DNA of 9,830 bases, from contig USIX01000083.1 in NCBI GenBank assembly GCA_900554895.1, forward strand, positions 1-9,830, read 5' to 3'. The position numbers were made by a program, and so were the translations under genes. Shown here in pieces: positions 1 through 6,616 of this stretch. The notes beneath the pieces are model-generated. The model ran no database searches, had not been told where the DNA came from, and was given only the letters and a program-made list of their open reading frames with translations. How positions within the stretch are numbered: the stretch's first letter is position 1; each line of letters opens with the position of its first letter. Origin of the DNA: an uncultured Megamonas sp. Its GTDB lineage: Bacteria; Bacillota; Negativicutes; Selenomonadales; Selenomonadaceae.

Positions 1-68
1 CCAAATATATAATTATCAATCGTGTGGGACGAATACGAATTTCCAAATATTATGAGGAACCGTCATGA
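1..68 (+). CDS. C-terminal end of a GspH/FimT-like minor pilin (5' truncated by window edge)
   Basis: An open frame enters from the left edge (first full codon at base 3) and stops at TGA 66-68. The visible 21 residues include IIINRVGRIRISKYYEE. A hydrophobic strand followed by G-R-(I/V)-R-I near the C terminus is typical of GspH/FimT-type minor pseudopilins, whose last beta strand carries such a motif. The stop overlaps the next start as ATGA, so the two genes are probably translationally coupled. The position immediately before I-, J- and K-like genes also fits GspH in the canonical H-I-J-K order. Only the tail is visible, so the family call rests on a short motif plus context; another minor pilin is possible. 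Confidence 0.6.
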   Translation, partial: KYIIINRVGRIRISKYYEEPS

Positions 69-433
69 ACAGGTTGAAATCAGACAGCGGCTTTATTGCC
101 GTAGATATGCTTATTATTATAGCTGTGCTTACAGCAACTGCTGTTTTGTGGTTGTCGGCGGAAAGACTGCTTGCGGCCCAGCAGCAGAATTTTTACCGGA
201 CAGCTGCGGTTTTTCTGGCAGAGGGAGAATTGAATGAATTGGAATATGATGTGGAAAATGATTTATTTGCAGATTTGGCTGATGAACAGATAAATTATAA
301 TAACCAGCATTTTACAGTACAAAAAGAGATAACGGAAAAAGAAATTGAATATTTATTAAGTGTAAAGGTAGTATGGCATTATGAAAACAGTTTACAGACT
401 TATCAGCAGGAAAGGACTATTTTTAAACGATGA
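65..433 (+). CDS. minor pilin, PilV/GspI-like, with type III (prepilin) signal
   Basis: This 122-residue protein begins with a short charged leader (MNRLKSDSG), then a predicted prepilin peptidase site G9|F10 and an uninterrupted hydrophobic helix to about residue 31, followed by a small soluble domain. That is the architecture of a minor (pseudo)pilin: processed by PilD/GspO at the inner membrane and built into, or priming, a type IV filament. The residue at mature position +5 is Asp (FIAVD) rather than the usual Glu, a conservative change. A GAGGA Shine-Dalgarno about 7 bases upstream supports this start, and the ATG overlaps the previous stop. Its place between an H-like and a J-like gene suggests the I/PilV role. 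The exact subfamily is inferred from order and size, not from diagnostic residues. Confidence 0.75.
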   Translation: MNRLKSDSGFIAVDMLIIIAVLTATAVLWLSAERLLAAQQQNFYRTAAVFLAEGELNELEYDVENDLFADLADEQINYNNQHFTVQKEITEKEIEYLLSVKVVWHYENSLQTYQQERTIFKR

Positions 434-974
434 GAGCGGATTGGTTTTCGGCAATATGCTGATAATAATGGCAGCTGCCTGTTCATTAATGCTGACGATT
501 TTAGTATTGGCACATGCTATAGTCAATTTCTTCGTCGATTACGTGGATACGTGGATGCTGCAAAATGAAACACGCCGTATATTTGAAGATATGATAACGG
601 AGATAGAATATGCCGATAAAGTAGAGTATAAGGAAAAATCGTCAACGAAGAAAGAATTAATAATATCAACGCGCCGTAGAGCTGCGGCAATGCCGAATGA
701 AACGGAGAAATATCTGTCGTTTTTGCGTGAAGGACCGACAATGTACCGCAATGAACTGTCAAAATTAAATGAAAATCTGTATACAGTGCGTTCTACGCAG
801 CCTTTGAACAGTGAAAATTATTTCGGTACGAATAAGATGAATTTTACATTTAAAAAGTTGCAGAGAAATTTATTTGAACTGGAATTTACAGGTTATTCGT
901 ATACAACAGATAAAACCGTTACACTGCATACTGTTATATTGAACCGTTTTATAGGTGAGAAAAATGATACGTGA
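381..974 (+). CDS. minor pilin, PilW/GspJ-like
   Basis: This 197-residue protein has a 20-residue leader ending DESG, a predicted prepilin cleavage G20|L21, a hydrophobic helix at about 21-50 and a C-terminal domain rich in beta-type sequence (about 150-190), as expected of a PilW/GspJ-class minor pilin. The +5 residue is Asn, so the canonical Glu5 is missing. The start overlaps the preceding gene by 53 bases. I see no other ATG, GTG or TTG in this frame before the cleavage site, so the long overlap appears real; the Shine-Dalgarno (AAAGG at about 364-368) is weak and rather distant, which would suit coupling to the upstream gene. Its length is close to typical J pseudopilins. The C terminus overlaps the next gene by 11 bases. 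The subtype is inferred from gene order. Confidence 0.7.
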   Translation: MKTVYRLISRKGLFLNDESGLVFGNMLIIMAAACSLMLTILVLAHAIVNFFVDYVDTWMLQNETRRIFEDMITEIEYADKVEYKEKSSTKKELIISTRRRAAAMPNETEKYLSFLREGPTMYRNELSKLNENLYTVRSTQPLNSENYFGTNKMNFTFKKLQRNLFELEFTGYSYTTDKTVTLHTVILNRFIGEKNDT

Positions 975-1410
975 TGAGCAAGGTATGCTGGGTATAAGCG
1001 GATTGATTGTTTTATGCGTACTCAGTATGATTATTTATTATCTGCATGATTTGTATCTGCAGGAGGAACAGACCGTGACGGTTTTACAGAAAAGCGCTGC
1101 GGCGCGCAATTTTACTGTAAGTGAAGCGTCAAAATTAATAGCTTCATATGAACAAGACGAGAATTTATGGATGAGAGATATTGATAAAGCTGTAGATAAA
1201 TACGATTTAGCAGATGGTGTGGCAGTCGATACGAGACGAGAAAAAACAAATCAATCTGAGGATGTGCTGATTAATGCCTATTTAGTACATTATCAGGATG
1301 ATATATACATTTTGATAGTGGAAAGTACGGTTGAAGACATTACTAATCAGATTTGCATTTATTTGATGAGGAAAGATGATGAAATTATTGTTGAACGCTG
1401 GGAACGTTAG
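964..1410 (+). CDS. small minor pilin, PilX/GspK-position
   Basis: From ATG 964 this encodes 148 residues: a very short leader MIRDEQG, a predicted cleavage G7|M8, a hydrophobic helix at about 8-26 and a small soluble domain ending IIVERWER. I prefer ATG 964 to the in-frame GTG at 955 because AGGTGAG (953-959) makes a good Shine-Dalgarno for 964 and would overlap the GTG. Mature position +5 is Ser, so Glu5 is absent; known GspK/PilX tip proteins also commonly lack Glu5, which fits fourth place in the H-I-J-K series. However, it is far shorter than classical GspK (about 300 residues), so it lacks the large K-type insert. Function as a tip or priming subunit is inferred from position. Confidence 0.65.
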   Translation: MIRDEQGMLGISGLIVLCVLSMIIYYLHDLYLQEEQTVTVLQKSAAARNFTVSEASKLIASYEQDENLWMRDIDKAVDKYDLADGVAVDTRREKTNQSEDVLINAYLVHYQDDIYILIVESTVEDITNQICIYLMRKDDEIIVERWER

Positions 1411-2539
1411 ATTGAAAATCATATCTGGCCTAAAAAATATATTTAGAAAAAATTATAATCATTTTGTACTGCTTTTAGCCAAAAGGAATGATTTGTATTT
1501 GGCGGAGGTAATATATACAAAAATGCAAAATGAATATAAGATACTGGCATTAGCACATGAGAAAAAAAGATATGATGATGAATTTTTTTATCAGGAGGCA
1601 TTATATCATTTTTGTCGTGACAGAAATTTGAAGAAACTGCCTGTATTTATTGCTTTAGATGATGAAATGGTGATAATAAAGCAATTTGATTTTCCGAAGA
1701 TGCCGCTTGATGATGCCAGAAAAGCCATCGATTGGGAGATGGAAGAGTGGAAGAAAGATTACAGCTATAACTACTGTTTAAGACCGAGTGATGAATTTTA
1801 TCATATACAAGCAGTTATGATTGCCCGAAAATATTTAGATGACTGGCGGCAGATAATTGACCAGCAGAATTTGAGGCTGGCAGAGATTTTCTTTACAGCT
1901 GAATTGAATGATGAAACAGGAAATTTTGTTGTAGAGACTGCTGAGGACGATAGATTTACCGATAAAGTTATATGGACAAAAATCAAACAAGCTTTATATT
2001 GTTTATCTATCCGCCGGGAACTAATACTGGATAATTTTCGGTTAACGTATTTAAACTGGAGCAATATCAGTATTGTGATTGGCGTCTGTATGATTGTCTG
2101 CAGCAGTTTTATGGCGGGTTTTTATTTATATAATTATTATCAGATGAAGGAACAGCAGAAGGTTTTAAGTGAACAGCTTTATTTAAAACAGGAAGATAAA
2201 GTATTGATAGAAGCGCTAAAAGAACAGGAAAATATGATAAAAGCCAAACAGGAAAAATTGAAACGGGCATATAAAAATGATGTTTTACTGTATCCGCTAT
2301 TAGTAAATCTCAGTGCTGAAACTTCAGACGGAGTGAAATTGGTAAGCGTCAGTGTTGAAGAAAAACAGGTGGAATTGAAAGGAAAATCCGTAAGTTATGA
2401 AGCTTTAGCCGATTATAAGACCCAGCTTGCGAAAATAAAATTTATCAACAATATAAAAGTAGATGATACAAAATTGAATGAAAAGGATAATCTGATTGAT
2501 TTCAATATTTATATTGATGAGGTACGGGAAAATGAATAA
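1379..2539 (+). CDS. GspL-like pilus assembly protein (shortened PilM-like domain fused to PilN)
   Basis: This is a protein of about 386 residues. Residues 30-175 resemble the first part of PilM, with an F-P-x-M-P stretch, then A-x-x-A-I-D-W-E-M-E-E-W (PilM-type R/D-W-E motif) and a MIARKYLDDW...QQNLRLAEIF segment matching the PilM 'lvaA...GL' region. A transmembrane helix follows (about 230-252), then a coiled-coil-like stretch (256-298) and a PilN-type periplasmic ferredoxin-like domain (302-380). This is GspL-like topology: cytoplasmic actin-like part, one membrane pass, periplasmic domain, forming the inner-membrane platform with PilO/GspM. The second half of an actin-like PilM seems missing. 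GAGG at 1368-1371 is spaced 7 bases from ATG 1379 and only 4 from the adjacent ATG 1376, so I chose 1379. It overlaps the previous gene by about 32 bases and the next by 8. Confidence 0.75.
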   Translation: MKLLLNAGNVRLKIISGLKNIFRKNYNHFVLLLAKRNDLYLAEVIYTKMQNEYKILALAHEKKRYDDEFFYQEALYHFCRDRNLKKLPVFIALDDEMVIIKQFDFPKMPLDDARKAIDWEMEEWKKDYSYNYCLRPSDEFYHIQAVMIARKYLDDWRQIIDQQNLRLAEIFFTAELNDETGNFVVETAEDDRFTDKVIWTKIKQALYCLSIRRELILDNFRLTYLNWSNISIVIGVCMIVCSSFMAGFYLYNYYQMKEQQKVLSEQLYLKQEDKVLIEALKEQENMIKAKQEKLKRAYKNDVLLYPLLVNLSAETSDGVKLVSVSVEEKQVELKGKSVSYEALADYKTQLAKIKFINNIKVDDTKLNEKDNLIDFNIYIDEVRENE

Positions 2540-3068
2540 GCGTGACTACAGATATATGATTATGACAGCAGGATTAATAGTGGTATGGATAATACTGCTG
2601 TTTTTTTGTGTTTATAAACCGCTGACGGCGGGGATTGATGAACTGGATAGACAGATACAGAAAAACAGTTATGAACTGGAGGAAATGAATAATTTTGCAC
2701 TGATACATAATAACGATTTGACAGCTTATCAAAAACAGCTTGCGGTAAATTTATCCGTTTTGGAACAGAAAATTCCCTCTGATATGGCAACCGATGAAAC
2801 GGTGCAGCAAATAAGTCAGGCGGCGCAAACGGCGGATGTGGTGATAACTTCATTGAAAATACAGCCGGCGGAAAAAAAGGAGAATATCTTGATACAGAAT
2901 ATTGACATATCATTAAAGGGTAATTATTTTTCTTTATTGGCGTTTTTGCGCAGTGTAAATCTGTTTACCCGCACAGTAATTGCCAGACGGGGAATAGTAA
3001 GTGCGGAAAATGATACTTTGGTATGTAATTTGACTTTACAAATCTATACAGATAATTATAATAGATAG
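2532..3068 (+). CDS. pilO: PilO/GspM-like type IV pilus assembly protein
   Basis: This 178-residue protein has a short cytoplasmic N terminus, one membrane helix (about 10-28), a coiled-coil-like segment (32-80) and a compact domain with the PilO pattern: L-x-x-K-I-P at about 77-82, then QISQAAQTADVVITSLKI, a G-x-Y-x-x-L-x-x-F-L helix and a final beta strand. PilO pairs with PilN in the inner-membrane alignment subcomplex. ATG 2532 is preferred to an in-frame ATG at 2496 because TGAGG (2518-2522) sits 9 bases before it, and because the upstream start would add an unlikely N-terminal extension inside the preceding gene. It overlaps the GspL-like gene by 8 bases. It is the last gene of the pilus run; no PilP or secretin follows. 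PilO and GspM are hard to separate by eye. Confidence 0.75.
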   Translation: MNKRDYRYMIMTAGLIVVWIILLFFCVYKPLTAGIDELDRQIQKNSYELEEMNNFALIHNNDLTAYQKQLAVNLSVLEQKIPSDMATDETVQQISQAAQTADVVITSLKIQPAEKKENILIQNIDISLKGNYFSLLAFLRSVNLFTRTVIARRGIVSAENDTLVCNLTLQIYTDNYNR

Positions 3069-3141
3069 GTACAAGGATTTTTGTCCATGCGCGTAGAATA
3101 TAACAGGTAACTTTTAACTTTGTGGATAGGGGAATTTTGGT

Positions 3142-3963
3142 ATGCTGATACAGATAGAGGGTCTTGTAAAAACCATAGGTATATTGGATATCATTGATAT
3201 TTTAATAGTAGCTTTTATTTTATATCGCGTGTATAAAATGGTGGAGAATACCAGAGCGATAACACTGACAAAAGGGCTGCTGGTTTTATTGGCATTAACC
3301 ATAGTGACAAGCTGGCTGGAGCTGCATGCTATAAACTGGCTGCTGCAAAAAGTTGTTACCTTACTATTCGTAGCATTGCCTATTGTATTTCAGCCGGAAT
3401 TACGCAGGGCTTTGGAACATATCGGTGAAGGAAGATTTTTTAAGCGTTCCGTACTGTTGAATTACGAAGAGGCGTGTTCACTCGTATCTGAGCTGACAAC
3501 GGCCGTTATGAAGATGTCGTCAACGAAAACGGGGGCATTAATCGTACTGGAACGCAATATAGGACTGAATGATATCTGTGCCAGCGGTATTCACATTGAC
3601 GGCATAGTAAGTGCAGAGTTTCTGCTCAATGTGTTTATTCCGAATACTCCGCTGCATGACGGAGCGGCTGTTATCCGCGGTAATCGCCTTATATCTGCAG
3701 GATGCCTTCTGCCGCTTACTGATAACAGGTCGCTCAGTACGGAGCTCGGTACACGCCACCGTGCCGCTATCGGTCTTTCGGAACAGTGTGATGCTGTAAT
3801 CGTTATCGTCAGTGAAGAAACAGGTACTGTTTCCGTTGCAGAGGCGGGTCGTATTTTCCGTCATCTGGATGCACAGCAGCTGGAACAGTATTTAATGCCA
3901 ATCTTTTCACCGCGCAAAACAACATTGCAGGATGTTGTCTTGAAATGGAGGCAGAAAAAATGA
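3142..3963 (+). CDS. cdaA: diadenylate cyclase CdaA (c-di-AMP synthase)
   Basis: This 273-residue membrane enzyme condenses two ATP into cyclic di-AMP, a second messenger that controls potassium and osmotic homeostasis and cell-wall functions in Firmicutes. Three hydrophobic helices lie at about 12-30, 40-59 and 63-82, followed by a DAC (DisA_N) domain. Both signature motifs are intact: LHDGAA (DGA at 173-175) and GTRHRAA (RHR at 205-207), which bind ATP and metal. Its length matches CdaA (about 270). A strong Shine-Dalgarno AGGGGAA (3128-3134) precedes ATG 3142. A 73-base gap separates it from the pilus genes, with no clear terminator, so read-through is possible; I could not identify a convincing promoter there. 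The stop overlaps the cdaR start (ATGA), indicating coupled expression with its regulator. Confidence 0.96.
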   Translation: MLIQIEGLVKTIGILDIIDILIVAFILYRVYKMVENTRAITLTKGLLVLLALTIVTSWLELHAINWLLQKVVTLLFVALPIVFQPELRRALEHIGEGRFFKRSVLLNYEEACSLVSELTTAVMKMSSTKTGALIVLERNIGLNDICASGIHIDGIVSAEFLLNVFIPNTPLHDGAAVIRGNRLISAGCLLPLTDNRSLSTELGTRHRAAIGLSEQCDAVIVIVSEETGTVSVAEAGRIFRHLDAQQLEQYLMPIFSPRKTTLQDVVLKWRQKK

Positions 3964-4919
3964 TAAGTTTTTTTAGAAAAAATCTTCCTGAAAAATGTTT
4001 AGCTTTAGTTGTTGCGATTGGCTGTTGGATTTTCGTTATGAATGACCAGAACCCGCAGATAGAAAATACGTATACGGTGCCAATCAGTATTACAAATGCA
4101 CCGGAAGGATATCAGATTTCTAAAGATGTTGAAAATGTAAAGATGAGGGTACGCGCGCCGCGTTCACTGTTTTCCAGCATAGATGAAACGAATTTCAAAG
4201 CTTATGTGGATTTAAACGGTGTGGAAAGCGGCATGCAGGAATTACAGATACAGACTGTTTTGCCGAGCGGTTTTGAACTTGTATCTTTAGGCCCTACTAA
4301 AATAACCCTTAATGTTGACAAAATTGAGCAGAAACAGGTACCTGTCCGTTTGAATTTATCCGGTATTCCGGGTGATGGTAAAGTTGTCGCCAGTGTGGAC
4401 CAGTCGCTTCAGGATATAACGGTTGAAGGACCTGTAAGCGTTTTAAACCAGGTTACGGCAGCCGTCGGCTATATCGGTGTCAATGGCAATACTGAAAATT
4501 TCAGTGTAACGGTACCGCTTATAGCTGTTAATGATAAGGATAAGGAAATTGAAGGCGTACATCTATTGCCGAAGACGGTTGATGTGTCGATTATTCTGGC
4601 ACGCGGTCTGAATACAAAGGTTATTGATATAAAACCTACGCTCATGTCTGATTTGTCAAATGACTATATTTTAAAATCAGTAAGAGTTGAACCGGAAAAG
4701 ATTGAAGTAAGCGGTAATATCGATATTATCGGAAATATGACGTATCTGGCAACGGAAAATATTTCTCTGGCGGATATGTCGGCTCCGACAAAGAAAACGG
4801 TAAATCTTGTTATTCCGGACGGAGTGACGGCTTCTGTTCAGACGGCGGTCGTTACTGTAGAAATCACTAAAAAAGACAATAGTGCGGTAAAAACGGAACA
4901 CGAAGCCAATAAAACATGA
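3960..4919 (+). CDS. cdaR: CdaR, YbbR-domain regulator of CdaA
   Basis: This 319-residue protein has a short basic N terminus, one membrane anchor (about 12-28) and an extracytoplasmic region that I divide into roughly three YbbR-type beta repeats (about 36-120, 125-213, 217-303), with repeating V-P-(V/I) and D-I-(T/K)-V-E-G/P-x-x-(I/V)-x-V patterns. In studied Firmicutes, CdaR binds CdaA at the membrane and adjusts its cyclase activity. The start is decided by GGAGG (3947-3951), 8 bases before ATG 3960; the in-frame ATG 3945 would place the Shine-Dalgarno inside the gene. ATG 3960 forms an ATGA overlap with the cdaA stop. The C terminus is a short hydrophilic tail. In many Firmicutes glmM comes next; here an FAD protein does. 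Confidence 0.93.
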   Translation: MISFFRKNLPEKCLALVVAIGCWIFVMNDQNPQIENTYTVPISITNAPEGYQISKDVENVKMRVRAPRSLFSSIDETNFKAYVDLNGVESGMQELQIQTVLPSGFELVSLGPTKITLNVDKIEQKQVPVRLNLSGIPGDGKVVASVDQSLQDITVEGPVSVLNQVTAAVGYIGVNGNTENFSVTVPLIAVNDKDKEIEGVHLLPKTVDVSIILARGLNTKVIDIKPTLMSDLSNDYILKSVRVEPEKIEVSGNIDIIGNMTYLATENISLADMSAPTKKTVNLVIPDGVTASVQTAVVTVEITKKDNSAVKTEHEANKT

Positions 4920-4943
4920 ATTGATTAGATAGAGGAATTTTAA

Positions 4944-6545
4944 ATGATAAGAATAAAAAATTTTAATGTACCATTTAATGATGTATCCCCTATTGATGTT
5001 CTGGCGGCTAAACGTTTAAAATTACCACCTCAGGCAATTTCTGAGGTGGTAATTGTGCGTAAAGGCATTGATGCCAGACGATACAAAGGGGCGCCCATAA
5101 ATTTTGTCTATATTTTAGATGTAAAAGTAAATATTGCCGAAAAAAAGGTAATGGTCAAATTGAAACATGATAAGAATGTGGAAATTGTACAGCCCAAAAC
5201 GGCAGAGCCCGTTAAACCTGTAAAGAAGAGAAAAGATAATAGACCTGTTGTTGTCGGCTTTGGCCCGGCAGGAATGTTTTGTGCTCTGATTTTAGCGCAA
5301 AACGGCTGTAATCCGCTTATATTTGAGCGCGGCTGTGATGTGGATACGCGCCACCAAGATATAGAAAACTTCTGGAAAGGCGGTGAGCTGAAGGAGAATT
5401 CCAATGTTCAGTTTGGTGAAGGAGGCGCAGGCACTTTTTCTGACGGAAAATTGACAACGCGTATAAACGATAGTAAAATCAGCGATGTGCTCAATGCTTT
5501 CGTTGAAGCAGGAGCGCCGCCGGAAATAAAATATCTGCACAAACCGCATATCGGTACGGATATACTGCGTACCGTAGTAAAAAATATCCGCAAGAGAATA
5601 ATTTCGCTTGGCGGGGAAATACATTTTAATTCACTTGTAACGGATGTAATCGTAAAAAATGACAAAGTGGCGGGTATAGAGATAAACCGCACAGATAAAT
5701 ATGATTGTTCGGAAGTTTTTTTCGGTATAGGACACAGTGCTAGAGATACGTATAAAATGCTGTTGGCAAAAGGACTGTCCATGCAGGCAAAACCGTTTGC
5801 CGTCGGTGTGCGCATCGAGCATCCGCAGTCACTCATCGATGAAGCGCAGTACGGTACGGATGCAGGCAGCCCGTTACTGCCTGTTGCTGATTATGCGCTG
5901 ACTTACAATAATAAACAGAAAGGACGCAGTGTATATTCATTCTGTATGTGTCCGGGCGGACAGGTTGTAGCGGCAGCTTCGGAAAAAGGCCGTGTCGTTG
6001 TTAACGGCATGAGCAATTACAGACGCAACTCCGGCATAGCCAACAGTGCGCTGCTTGTAAATGTTACGCCGGATGATTTCGGTCATGATGTGCTGGACGG
6101 TATTGCTTTTCAGCGTCATTATGAAGAATTGGCGTTTATCTGCGGCGGCAGAAATTATTATGCACCGGTGCAGAGTGTCGGCGATTTTCTGCAGAATAAG
6201 ACAGGTTCCGATAATTTTTTGACGGAACCGACATACAGACCGGGTATCATGCTCTGCAATCTGCGTGACTGTCTGCCTGATTTTACAGCGCAAATGCTGG
6301 CAGAAGCTTTGCCGCATTTTGATAGAAAAATTCCCGGCTTTGCCGATGAACGAGCCGTTATGACAGGCGTGGAAATGCGCTCTTCCGCTCCGTGCCGCAT
6401 TGTGCGCAATCGTGATAATTATATGTCTGTAAATGTGGCAGGCTTTTATCCAATCGGTGAAGGTGCAGGCTACGCCGGCGGCATAATGAGTGCTGCTGTA
6501 GACGGCGTAAATGCCGCTTATGCGTATTTAACAAAAGCAGAGTGA
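4944..6545 (+). CDS. NAD(P)/FAD-dependent oxidoreductase, COG2509-type, substrate unknown
   Basis: This 533-residue predicted flavoprotein has an N-terminal domain of about 95 residues with the conserved-looking KLPPQAISEVVIVRKGIDAR region, then a Rossmann dinucleotide-binding motif VVVGFGPAG (G105, G107, G110) with an acidic E128 at the end of strand 2. Next come GEGGAGTFSDGKL (159-169), an IGHSARDTY segment (262-270) and a C-terminal FAD-contacting GEGAGYAGGIMSAAVDG. Order and spacing match the 'uncharacterised FAD-dependent dehydrogenase' family, whose reaction is not established. AGAGGAA (4931-4937), 6 bases before ATG 4944, supports the start. It lies 24 bases after cdaR, so it is probably co-transcribed, but a role in c-di-AMP biology is unproven. 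A perfect hairpin falls at codons 26-37, reported separately. Confidence 0.88.
   Translation: MIRIKNFNVPFNDVSPIDVLAAKRLKLPPQAISEVVIVRKGIDARRYKGAPINFVYILDVKVNIAEKKVMVKLKHDKNVEIVQPKTAEPVKPVKKRKDNRPVVVGFGPAGMFCALILAQNGCNPLIFERGCDVDTRHQDIENFWKGGELKENSNVQFGEGGAGTFSDGKLTTRINDSKISDVLNAFVEAGAPPEIKYLHKPHIGTDILRTVVKNIRKRIISLGGEIHFNSLVTDVIVKNDKVAGIEINRTDKYDCSEVFFGIGHSARDTYKMLLAKGLSMQAKPFAVGVRIEHPQSLIDEAQYGTDAGSPLLPVADYALTYNNKQKGRSVYSFCMCPGGQVVAAASEKGRVVVNGMSNYRRNSGIANSALLVNVTPDDFGHDVLDGIAFQRHYEELAFICGGRNYYAPVQSVGDFLQNKTGSDNFLTEPTYRPGIMLCNLRDCLPDFTAQMLAEALPHFDRKIPGFADERAVMTGVEMRSSAPCRIVRNRDNYMSVNVAGFYPIGEGAGYAGGIMSAAVDGVNAAYAYLTKAE
5020..5054 (+). repeat. perfect 14-bp inverted repeat inside the FAD gene, enclosing an SD-like sequence
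   Basis: Arms 5020-5033 and 5041-5054 are exact reverse complements, with a 7-base loop (gcaattt). The 3' arm contains GAGGTGG (5043-5049), a good match to the anti-Shine-Dalgarno complement, and a GTG in the reading frame of the host gene follows 5 bases later (5055-5057, codon 38). In the mRNA the hairpin would hide this potential internal initiation site. There is no U-run after the hairpin on the + strand, so it is not an intrinsic terminator in the sense direction. The structure is seen directly; any function is inference, and the encoded residues could be conserved for protein reasons. Confidence 0.8.
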
Positions 6546-6556
6546 AAATAAAAATT

Positions 6557-6584
6557 TTGCATAATTAAGTGTATAAAAGATAAT
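6557..6584 (+). promoter_or_regulatory. weak candidate sigma70-type promoter for the rRNA methyltransferase gene
   Basis: In the 71-base AT-rich gap after the FAD gene there is TTGCAT (6557-6562, 3 of 6 to the -35 consensus), a 16-base spacer, and GATAAT (6579-6584, 5 of 6 to the -10 consensus). Initiation would fall about 25 bases before the start codon at 6617. AT-rich gaps often contain such matches by chance, and no terminator separates this gene from the FAD gene, so co-transcription is equally possible. Confidence 0.3.
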
Positions 6585-6616
6585 CATTTCAATAAAGAGA
6601 AAAGGAAATACAGTGA

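Noticed and set aside
22..237. 71-codon frame starting with GTG at 22, overlapping the first two pilin genes
   Set aside because: It is out of frame with two genes supported by an ATGA overlap, Shine-Dalgarno and prepilin signal; Cys/Tyr-rich and without motif.
955..963. GTG 955 as the start of the K-position minor pilin
   Set aside because: The GTG lies within the Shine-Dalgarno AGGTGAG that serves ATG 964; the shorter leader still contains the full prepilin site.
3069..3141. Possible promoter (TTGTCC at 3081, TATAAC at 3099) or terminator in the gap before cdaA
   Set aside because: The spacer is only 12 bases, and no -35 match is found at the correct distance. Only 3-4-bp stems are present, without a good U-run.
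5408..5836. 142-codon open frame on the - strand within the FAD gene
   Set aside because: It is antisense to a well-conserved coding region, with no family motif and low-complexity composition; treated as a shadow.
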